From Misgurnus anguillicaudatus (taxonomy: Eukaryota; Chordata; Actinopteri; Cypriniformes; Cobitidae): 64,000 bases of DNA. The translations under genes and the position numbers were made by a program. Where the stretch lies: NCBI RefSeq assembly GCF_027580225.2, contig NC_073343.2:124001-188000 (forward strand). The letters are read 5' to 3'. Positions within the stretch are counted from its first letter, which is position 1. Every line of letters starts with the position of its first letter. The notes under the pieces were generated by a model. It was not told where the DNA came from. It made no database searches and saw nothing but the letters and a program-made list of their open reading frames with translations. Positions 22,875-33,200 of the stretch are shown one piece after another.

Positions 22875-25166
22875 ATGAGCTCCACTTGTCCCGGGTTGTA
22901 CTGTGGACGGATCATCATTAATGAGACTATTGAAGGAGATTGTGGGGTACGTGCATTTCTTTCCCTGGCCAATGAAAAATATTTTTTTTCCAAATTGTAT
23001 GCAAATTGTATATATGCTGACATGTAGATAATTTAGTAACCTTTATCTTTATCAACAAGGCTTGTCCTCGTGGCCAGAGGACAGACATACAGAAGATTTG
23101 TCAGAAATGCACCGGATCTCCTGAGCTGTATGATTGGCTGTATTTGGGTTTCATGGCTATGCTGCCATTGGTCCTGCACTGGTTCTTTATCGAGTGGTAT
23201 TCAGGAAAGAAAAGGTAGTTACATTTCTAAAATGATAAACAATGTACAAGTTACTTTGGATATGAGACCGTATTATTGTTTGTAGGACCTGTTAAAAATA
23301 GTCAGTAGTTTAATTTTTTTAAATGGTGTCAGTTTTATTTAGATTTGACACCATGTCGTAAATTTTGATGGTGTCCCGCTATAATAAAATAATGTATGAG
23401 AGGCTGTGCTATATCTTGGAATAAGTCTTGACCTATTCACAATACAGCTCTTCAATGTCACTTCTCACTCAGCCGTCCAATCATAGAGGATGGGGGTGGG
23501 ACAAATATCAACAACTGGTGCATCATTGAATAACATAGAGACAGAGCGCAGTTATGCTAATTTGAAAACCACGCCCACTGGGGGGGAAACAATCCAACCG
23601 TCTCCGTTGACTTTGTATTGCGAGAGGCCTCCTTGTAATTTCTGGCTTATAACAAAAACAGAATAATGCCTAAAATCTGCTGTGTGACAAGATGTACAGC
23701 TAACAAGCCAAAAAACCCAGAAATACGTTTTTATAAGCTGTCGACCCCAAAAAACGAGTGTTTAAAGACACAAAAGTGGATCTCCGACTACGTTTCCCAT
23801 CCAGTGGGCGTAGTTCTAATAATAGTAGTACTATGAAAAGTTGCCTTTTTTCAATTTTGTGTCTTTTATTCGCTAATATTTTGGGGTCTACAGCTTATAA
23901 AAACGTATTTTTGGGTTTTTTGGCTTGTTACATCCTGAACAGAGCTGCAGCTTGTGGGCATTATTCTGCTTTTTGTTACAAGCCCGAAATGACAAGCAGG
24001 CGGCCTCTCGCAATGCAAAGTCGGTGGAGACGGATGGATTGTGTTCTCCCTGGTGGACGTGGTTTTCAGGTTAAGATGCGTTGCGCTATGTCTCTAGACA
24101 TAAGTATGAATTCAATGACCAGATGTTTTCGTTTAAGATAAGGGGCCAATGAAATGGATTTATTTAATGCACAATAATGCATCTCAAACCCTAACATCCC
24201 TAACGTTTTGCAGTTCAAGTGCACTTTTCCAGCACATAACAGCCTTGTTTGAGTGCACCACTGCTGCTATAGTGACCTTGCTGCTCAACGATCCCGTCGG
24301 CCAGCTGTCCATTCGCTCCTGCGAGGTGAAGATGCTTTCCGACTGGTACACGATGTTGTATAACCCCAGCCCAGACTACATCACCACGCTGCACTGCACG
24401 CAGGAGGCCGTGTTTCCCTTGTAAGTGTGTGTTTTCTAGATGACGTCATCTATAGGAGTTATGATTCGACAGTGCTATTATTTAGATGTGTAACCATATA
24501 GTTTGATTCTTTGTGCTGTTTTTAGATACACCATCGTGTTGATCTACTACGCCTTCTGTCTGGTCTTTATGATGATGCTGCGGCCACTTCTTGTTAAAAA
24601 GATTGCATGCGGTTTAGGCAAGATGGACCGTTTCAAGAGCATCTACGCAGCGCTCTATTTCTTCCCAATTCTTACCGTCCTGCAGGCGGTCGGAGGGGGT
24701 CTTCTCTGTAAGTGTTAAAACATTTATTATTCGTATACTTAAAAATGAATGCAGTTTCGTACAATCACGCTTTCGTCTTTTTGTTTATCAGACTACGCAT
24801 TTCCCTATATCATTTTGGTCTTGTCTTTGGTTACCCTGGCGGTTTACATGTCTGCTTCGGAGATACAGGTAAACAAGTTCAGCAGTGTATTTTGCTTGTG
24901 AGCTTTTCACTAAAAGACAAATGTAACAAAATTGTTTGTGCTTGCAGTCTTTCAAAAACCTTGTCGCCAAGAAGAAAAGGCTGGTGGTTCTCTTCAGTCA
25001 TTGGCTCCTTCACGCATACGGCATCATCTCAATTTCCCGTCTGGATAAACTGGGGCAGGATTTGCCTCTCTTGGCTCTGGTACCCGGACCTGCTCTCTTC
25101 TACCTGCTGACGGCCAGGTTCACAGAGCCTAACAGAATTCTCTCAGAAGGAGGAAATGGACACTGA
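22875..25166 (+). CDS. jkamp: jkamp, JNK1/MAPK8-associated membrane protein
   Basis: Multi-pass ER membrane protein that binds JNK1 and links the proteasome/ERAD machinery to the ER. Six coding exons with GT-AG borders: 22875-22946, 23060-23214, 24214-24420, 24526-24707, 24792-24868, 24948-25166; the joined frame is 912 nt, 303 aa plus stop. The N-terminus is Cys-rich (CPGLYCGR...GDCGACPRGQR...CQKC), followed by about seven hydrophobic helices including LYLGFMAMLPLVLHWFFIEW, YTIVLIYYAFCLVFMMML and YYAFPYIILVLSLVTLAVYM. Landmarks DWYTMLYNPSPDY, KKIACGLGKMDRFKSIYAAL and the C-terminal TEPNRILSEGGNGH match vertebrate JKAMP closely. The ATG lies two bases inside its exon. Intron 2 holds a foldback element with a THAP-like ORF. 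Confidence 0.96.
23565..24066. mobile_element. foldback DNA element with internal THAP-like ORF (jkamp intron 2)
   Basis: Arms AAAACCACGCCCACTGGGGG... at the left and ...CCCTGGTGGACGTGGTTTT at the right pair over some 75 bp (through AACAATCCAACCGTCTCC and TGCGAGAGGCCTCC). Weaker pairing may extend to about 23440 and 24141. Between the arms lies the small ORF 23666-23836. Confidence 0.65.
23666..23836 (+). pseudogene. THAP-domain fragment, transposase-derived
   Basis: 56-codon ORF beginning MPKICCVTRCTANKPKNPEI and continuing RFYKLSTPK. The C-x4-C spacing near the start, the NPEI/RFYKLP-like block and a later W match the beginning of the zinc-coordinating THAP DNA-binding domain found in P-element-type and other transposases. 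The distal Cys/His and all catalytic parts are missing, so it is a relic or a minimal DNA-binding remnant. Too short to be certain. Confidence 0.5.
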
Positions 25167-25481
25167 TGTGATGTCATATCGTGTGTGGGAGACACGCCTC
25201 CTTCTCACTATGATTGTTTCTTCGTCATGAGAACTTGTTGGTGGAGAGGTGTTGGCATGGACACCAAAGAGCCATAAACAAAGCGTTTGGTCATTGCTCA
25301 CACTTGTAGTTTGTGTTTTGTATGCTGCTTGAACTCAATAGCTTTATTGTTTGCTCCTACATCTGTGGAATTGAGATGAATACAGTGATATTCGTTCTGT
25401 AAAAAACATTCATGTACAACTTTCTGATATCCCTTCACTATAGCGCACCCATATGCGCTTGCTCGTAGGTAAATATAGTAG

Positions 25482-25738
25482 TTAAAGGGATAGTTCACCC
25501 AAAAATGAAAATCGTGTCATCATTTACTCACCATCAAGTTGTTGCAAACCTGTATTAACTTATTTGTACTGTTAAATACAAAGGAAGATCAAGCAGGAGC
25601 ACCATTCACTTCCATTTAAGGAGAAAATACTATGGAAGTCAGGTGTGCCTCAAAACTATTTGAACAAATAAGTTAATACAGGTCAACTTGAAGATGATGA
25701 TGACAGGATTTTCATTTTTGGGTGAACTATCCCTTTAA
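25482..25738. mobile_element. TTAA foldback MITE (AAAGGGATAGTTCACCC)
   Basis: TTAA plus AAAGGGATAGTTCACCC at the left, GGGTGAACTATCCCTTT plus TTAA at the right; arms carry AAAATGAAAATC / GATTTTCATTTTT. The right TTAA (25735-25738) is also the left TTAA of the next element. Confidence 0.85.
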
Positions 25739-26524
25739 AGGGACACTCATTTATGCTCATTTTCCAGCTCTCTCAGAGTTAAACATTTGATTTTTGCCTT
25801 TTTTGAATCCATTCAGCTGATCTCCGGTGCTGGCGGTGCCACTTTTGGCGTGGCTTGGCATAATCCATTGAATCTGATTGGACCAGTGGCATCGCACCTA
25901 CAAAGTAACCGGGGAGTTGAATGTTTTTTCTATTTGAAACTTGACTCTTCTGTGGTTGCATCGTGTACTAGGACTGACGAAGAATTGGAGGTTGCGATTT
26001 TCTAGGCAGATATGGCTGGGGACTGTGCTCTCGTTCTGGCGTGATAATCAAGGACTTTGTTGCTTGTGGCATGCAGGAGGCGCAATGATATTACGCAGTG
26101 CCCGTAAATAGTCCCCTGCCATTGAAAGTTACCAAGGGGACTATTTTCGGCTGCTGCATTGCGCCTCTTGCAGCCATGATACAGCAGCAGGGTCCTTGAT
26201 TGTTGCGCCGGAGTGAGAGTGTGGTTCCTGGCCATGTCTGCCTGGAAAATCGCAACTTTTGATTTTCTGTCGGTCTTGGTGCACTTAGTGGCTACAGAGG
26301 AGTCAAGTTTTGGATGGGAAGGGCGTCCAAACTCTTTGGTTGTTTTTGAGCGCGATGCTAATGGTCTAATCAGATTCAATGGATTGTGCTGAGCTGTGCT
26401 GGGGGTGGTGCCGCCGGACCCGGAGATCAGCTGAATGGATTCCAAAACGATAAAAATCAAATGTTTATCTCTAGGGGAGCTGGAAAATTAGTATATTTTC
26501 AAAAAAAGTGGAGTGTCCCTTTAA
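25735..26524. mobile_element. TTAA foldback element, strongly A-to-G shifted on the plus strand in both arms
   Basis: Same family as 13774-14795, with TTAA at both ends, AAAGGGACACTC at the left and GGAGTGTCCCTTT at the right. Against sister copies it has about 50 A-to-G changes and few others, for example TTTTGGATGGGAAGGGCG for TTTTAAATAGGAAAAATA and GATTGTGCTGAGCTGTGC for GATTATGCTAAGCTATGC. The outermost ~90 bp of the right arm is unchanged. A minus-strand ORF across it is a by-product and not a gene. Confidence 0.85.
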
Positions 26525-27240
26525 GGTGTGTGTTCATTTATGGTCATTGGACAGCATTTAGAATATTGGTACTTTGTGATATTTTTGTATCAATTTCCAT
26601 GAATAGATACAAATGATCCCCTCTTTGTGTAATGCAATGCATGTTCAACGTCTTTTTGTTAGATATGAAACAGCTGGTCTGTGAATTTCTTAAGAGGAGG
26701 TGTAAAGTAACATTAAGCTTGTTCTTTTACTATAAACAGATGTTCTTGTGCCAAATATATAACTGTATGTCCTTTTCACTTGCTGTTTAACAACGATATC
26801 GTAACACTATAAAATGAATGTTGTTTGACACAAATTGTATTTGCATGTGCTGATGTATAAGTTATGAGTTAAGCATAAATATGTAAATCTACATTGTATT
26901 GCGAGAATGATTCTATATAGTTGTCAAAGATTCAAGACTTTCAATTTTTTTAAGTATGTATATATGGTTACATTCTGCAATTACTTGTAAACTGTACCAC
27001 AGAGTTAAGTGAGATAATAGTGTTTTAAATTTATTGTAGTAACATGTATGTGACTGATGACAGTGGTATTTTACATCGTTTGTCATCAGATCTATAAAAA
27101 AATTAATGTTTATTGATGTTTATCAAACATTTGAATCGACAAATAAATTATTGTGACAGGTTGTTTGCCTAGCTGTAATTTCTGGCAGATGTTGATGTAT
27201 TACAATGGACGTTGTGTTTTCAAATCTTTGTTAGGATGGT

Positions 27241-30200
27241 TTATTTCCAGTCTTTTTGTTTGTTTGGATTGTATATCATGATGTTCATGGCTCTTAACTC
27301 TTTCTCCAGTCTGCTGTTAATGTCACCGATGTCATGTTGTCGGTCTTGAATCCTGATCATGAGTCCGTTTATACTCTCCATGATCTTCTGCTCCATATCT
27401 GCCGATTCCTAATACAAGACAGCTTTGCTTACTTCATTGTGGGTTTTTTTTTTGTAAATAAACATCTGAAACATAATCTAAACACCGCATCATCAGAACA
27501 GATGCAAACATCTTAAAAGAAATATTTTAGGTTGAATAATAAATGAATGAAGCTTAATCCACACCATCTGGATCATGCTGTTGTAATGTAAAGCTATCTG
27601 TTCTCTCAGTTTGTAAAAGCAAACAACTGTTATAAACGCATTACTAGAAACATAAAAGCATGAGGCAAGGTGTTTTAATAATGATATACCAGATTTATCT
27701 CGGGTCAAGGCAGAAGTTAAAAAAGCATGTGTTTCAATTTTTGTGGTTAAGTATTTTGCCTCATTTGACTTTTATTAAGCCCTGTTCAGACCGCCAGCGA
27801 CTAGCAGTGGCATTGCAACATTATCTCATTCGTTTGGAAGCTTGGCAACTACCAGATATACAGTATAAGCGAAGGTGACCGATGGTGACAGGAAGTGGGT
27901 GTGTCCAGCAATGCAATAAAGTTGAGAAAACTTTATGCAAATCATTAACGACTTTGGGAATCGACTACCAATGAGAGTGAAGCAGTGGAGCGCACATCAG
28001 TTACTGCAGTGAATGATACTCGTTTGTTTATGACAACCAGAATTAGGAAAGAGATGGGAGACGCATAGCAAAAAATTAAAAAATGGTCTGAACGAGGCTT
28101 TAGTTGAGGGAGCTTCTTTCCCCGTCATTGACGAGTTATCTCGTCAATTAAGAGAAAACATTTGCATGAAAAAAACATGTTTCTGGTGAGTTTTTATGGT
28201 AATCTGTAATACCGTGATTATCCACTAGATGGCGGATAAATAAAAAAATTAAAAAAAATTTAAGCAAAAATGTATTTATTAATTTTACACTGTGCATGTT
28301 TTGCTAATCGTTCTGAATCTGATTTCTAAGAAAATCCTTCACAAAAATCCGATTTTTTTGTTAAAAAAATTATTTTTGAAGAAAAACACCCATATTTAAG
28401 AGTTTATAAGCGAAGTGAAAAATAAAGTGAAACTTTTGTGAAAATCACAAAAAATGCTGGCAGGCAAATTTTCAAAAAGGATGTTAAAGGGATGGTTCAC
28501 CGAAAAATTTAAAATTTGTCATCATGCACTTACTCTCAAGTTGTTCCAAATTTCTTCATAAATAAAGATATTTTGAAGAATGTTTGAAACTAAGTAATTC
28601 TGGGGCACCATTGACTTCCATAGTAGTAGGAAAAAAATACTAAGGAAGTAAATGGTGCCCCAGATCTTTTCAAAATACAAAAATAATATATATGTGTGTT
28701 CAGCAGAACAACGGATATTCATACGAGTTTGGAACAACATGAGGGTGAGTAAATGATGACAGAATTTTCATTTTCGGTAAACTATCCTTTCTATTTTCCT
28801 AAACCGTTTATGTTCTTTTAAAGGACAAGTTCGGTATTTTACACTTAAATCCCTGTTTTCAGATTGTTTATGATGAAATAGAACGGTTTTGACTGAAATT
28901 TGGACATATGATGCTGGCCCGAGAATGTATAACCCCCCACCTCTACAATGGCTGTATAGGTGCACTAGAACAATCCTTCCTAAAATGCATTAAACGTTTA
29001 TTTACAAAGACGTGAAACTCACCGAGTGGTCAGCTTCACTGATATGCTCACACAAAAATCGCTGCAAAAGACGCATTCCAACAGGTTTTATCGTAGTTTT
29101 TGCCAACTCCATTGACTTGTATTAGATGTGCTGTGAGGTATGGTATTACTCAGCGCCGGGAACCCGTTTGTATTCTTGCAATTGACATTGGCGGATTATC
29201 GCCACCACTTGGGCTGGAGTGTCTATTATTCAAGCTCTCCACGGAAGAATGTACGGGTGTGAGGCGTTTGAAAAAATAGGTCCACAAGTTTACAATGAAT
29301 GCCAAAACAGCTGTTGAAAAGCATCTTTTGCAGCGATTTTTGTGTGAGCATATCAGTGAACACCCCTGACCACTCGGTGAGTTTCACGTCTTTGTAAATG
29401 AAAGTTTAATGCATTTTAGGAAGGAGTGTTCCAGTGCACCTACCCACTATAGAGGTGGGAGGCGACACAAGAAACACCCGAAAATTCTCGGGCCAGCATC
29501 ATATGTCCAAATTCCAGTCAAAACCATTCTATTTCATCATAAACAATCTGAAAACAGGGCTTTAAGTGTAAAATACAGAACTTGTCCTTTAATAGCATCA
29601 TATTTTGTGATTTAGTGTTTAGTCACATACCTCAGTAAGAACCATATCTGTGGTCCAGGCGTCTTTAAGACTCTCTGAGAAAGAAAAAGAGCGCCAAAAA
29701 AAAATATATGTCAGGTATTGACCGACATGCTGGATCAACACACTGTAAAAGCGGATTACAGTAAAGTCTCAGAGTGATAAACATAACTTACTAAACGTGG
29801 ATGGCGCTTGTTTTCTCATCCATTCGGTTTCTTGTGTGTACTGCTCTTTGTCTTTCTGTGCATCAGATATTTCCTCCTTCATTTGTTCAATGCACTGCAA
29901 GGCCAGAGGTATTATAGAGAGCATATGTAAAACTACAGACTAGCAGATTGTTAAACAGAATATGAGTATGTATTTACCACATGCAGACGACTGTTTTCCA
30001 TATTCACTTGCTCCAGCATGACCCAGCTCTCATAGATGCTTTTTTCAACAGTAGCCATCTCCGCTGCGTGAGCTGTCAGCATCTCCATATGCTTTGCCCT
30101 TGAGGTCTCCAGGTCTCTCTTCAGGTCATCCTGCATGGCGGCAATGTTGGAAAAACATTATGAAGCCATCGGGTAAAAACAATTAGGGCATAATATGAAG

Positions 30201-33200
30201 TGTAACCTTTGTTAACCTTTGGGTTTAGGAGGGCTGCAGTCTGCTTTGTGACATCTTGAATGGAGAGCTCGAGATTATTTTTTTGGGTTTCCAATTCTGC
30301 TCAAAGAAAAACAACAAGTACAGCCTTTTTCTAAAATATTCATAGGGGCGGCTGCATGTGTAAACAAAAAAACCCGAAAAAAATATATTTTTTTAAAGTT
30401 TAATAAAAATGTTTGACTAGTAAGGAGTTGCTATAAATGATACATTTAAAGGAAAACACCACCGTTTTTCAATATTTTACTATGTTCTTACCTCAACTTA
30501 GATGAATAAATACATACCTCTCTTTTTTCAATGCGTGCACTTAATCTTTGTACAGCGCGTTGTGAATGTGTTAGCATTTGGCCTAGCCCCATTTATTCCT
30601 TAGGATCCAAACAGGGATGAATTTAGAAGCCGTATTTTTTATCTGCTTAAAAAATCGCCACGTTTTATTTTGTGCCACCTAACACAGTCTCGCACCCATG
30701 GCGTCAGTGTTTGACGGCACTTGACCATGCGTCGGTGTGTTGGCGCGGAGGGTATACCTTTCGCGTCGTTTTTTGACGAGCTGGGGACTTCGATGCTGTT
30801 GCGTCCGTTGCATTCTCTTTTCCTGTTTTCAAACCATTTTCGCGTCGGTTTAGGGTTAGATTACGCAAAATTAAACAGTGTACGCGAAATTAAACAGTTG
30901 TCACCTGGCGTTGGGGTTAGAGTTAGGTACGCGAAATTAAACAGTTGTCACCTGGCGTTGGGGTTAGAGTTAGGTTTGGGTAGGGATGTCATTATGTAAA
31001 TCTAACCCTAAACCGACGCGAAAATGGCAAGAAAACAGGAAAAGAGAATGCAACGGACGCAACAGTATTGAAGTCCCCAGCTCGTCAAAAAATGACGCGA
31101 AAGGTATACCCTCCGCGCCAACACACCGACGCATGGTCAAGTGTCGTCAAATATTGACACCATGGGTGTGAGACTGGGTTGTGCCACCATACTTACTCTT
31201 GTATCTCATGTAACAGTCTTTAAGTAGGGAAAACATGGAAGTGCTTCTAAATTCATCCCTGTTTGGATCCTAAGGAATGAATGGGGCTAGGCCAAATGCT
31301 AACACATTCACGACGCGCTGTACAAAGATTAAGTACAAGCATTGAAAAAATAGGTATGTATTAATTTGTTTAAGTTGAGGTAAGAACAAAGTAAAATATT
31401 GAAAAATGGTGGTGTTTTCCTTTAAGTCAAAAAAGTTTAAATTAATTGTAATTTAATTAGTTAAAAAGTGGAAATAAACTTGAAAATGTAAGTGCAACAA
31501 AAGATTTTTACACTGTGGGAGTGACCTACAGGCATTCATACTGTATTTGTAATGTTGGATGTTGTATGTCATTATATAAAAATAATTGAATGACATACTC
31601 TACACATTTACAAATAATATTTCCTATAGAAAGCAGTATTGAGATGGGCTGTTCAAGGAAAAAATTGGGTATACAAACACTTCTATTGTGAAACTTTGGT
31701 GACTATTTTGTATAACATGTCTTTATAAAATTGTACAAGTTATACAAACTTGCTCTACCCCATCCTTAACAATTTTTTTGATTAAACGAGAAAAAAACAG
31801 CAAAAAACTATTTCTGATTTATTTAACTATTTCACAATTATAATTATTTCCATAATTGGCACAGTTAATTTGGTGACATACAGATGAATAAAAAATAGAT
31901 GATTTAATGAGAATCGACTTTAATGAGTGTCCAACATTTTAATGTTGTTTACTCAAACATTCAAGGTCCATTCATCTGAATAAAATTATAAGAATTTATA
32001 AATATGTCTAAATGTTAAATAAATATAAAAACTGTTCATGTTGCATTTGGATAACATTGTTATGGATCTGATTCCCACACTCTAAAAATGGTTTGGTTAT
32101 TTTTGAGAACACATGCTTATGCAACCATGGGGTATAATAACCCAGCAGTTGGGTTAAAACAACCCAGCCCTAGGTCAATTTTAACCCAGCGGTGGGTTTT
32201 GTCCAATAATTACCCATTATGGGTTAAAAATAACCAAGCCAGTTTTAGAGTGCATGCTTTAAAATTTTTATAAAATCATTTGGCTCTGCAATGGCAAAAT
32301 GACCCAGTACTGAATAAACCTGTGCTTTCCTGTAGAAGCTGTAACACAAGAGTAGCTGAGAAACATTAGGTGAGCTGTTTCACATGAGCTGGTGTGCTGA
32401 ACTACATGAGGAGAATAGAAATGATGCCCATACCTGTTGTTTGTTTCTTCAAAGTCTGATGTCTAAGATGATCAATGTTAAATTCAGCATTGACCTGCTG
32501 TAAAATCGACTCCTGGACCTTGAGCTCCTGCTCCTTTTCTAGATGAGCTTGGGTCATCGATTCTGCTTCCGCCTTTTGAAAACACAAGCATTTCTTTTAT
32601 GTAGGTTGCCAGTAAAGTAACAAAAGCTACGCTGAACAACATCCTCTTTAAATTACATTTGATTTAGCTTGTAATAAATGTACACTATGGCCAAAAGGAT
32701 ATAATAATTCCCTTCCCATACAGCAGACGACTCCAGGCCGGATTATTTGTATATTAATTTGATATTTGGCTTCTAGTTAAATCAATACTCCTGCAAAATA
32801 TCAAAATTACCCTATGATGTACTCACTCTTACTTGTGGGTTCACACCAGGTGCGAGTTCAACGTTTTGCACGAGTAGATTACATACAAAGTCAATGCAAA
32901 GACGCGATCAGATGCGTCCTCCCGTGGCGCTATTCGCCTCAAACGCGTCTTCGACCCAAATTGAAAATATTAAACTCGAAAGAAAAATTAGCATGACAAG
33001 AAGTTAAATCCAGCGAGTAATCTAGAGCGAATAATGCGATGCCCCGCGTTTGGTGTGTACGTAGCATTACTGTGCATTCGCACCAGACGCAGTAGATGTG
33101 TCAAAAACGCACTACTCACCAAAGCCGTGCGAGAAATTCTAGTCATTCGAGACATTCACACAGAAATTTGCGTCAAGGGAGGGGCTTCTGCGACTTTGCT

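Larger units (their letters stand above)
25167..27165 (+). other. jkamp: probable long jkamp 3'UTR containing two foldback elements
   Basis: There is no gene between the jkamp stop and the ccdc175 stop. A clear AATAAA on the plus strand stands at 27142-27147, shortly before the convergent ccdc175 stop. If used, the 3'UTR is about 2 kb and would include the hairpin elements 25482-25738 and 25735-26524. Shorter 3' ends are possible. Confidence 0.45.

Noticed and set aside
26002..26460. 152-codon minus-strand ORF
   Set aside because: Lies wholly in the foldback element; it is open because A-to-G changes removed stops and resembles no protein family.
30721..31171. ORFs of 92 and 61 codons
   Set aside because: Both fall in the arms and loop of the 10-bp-TSD foldback element and mirror each other.
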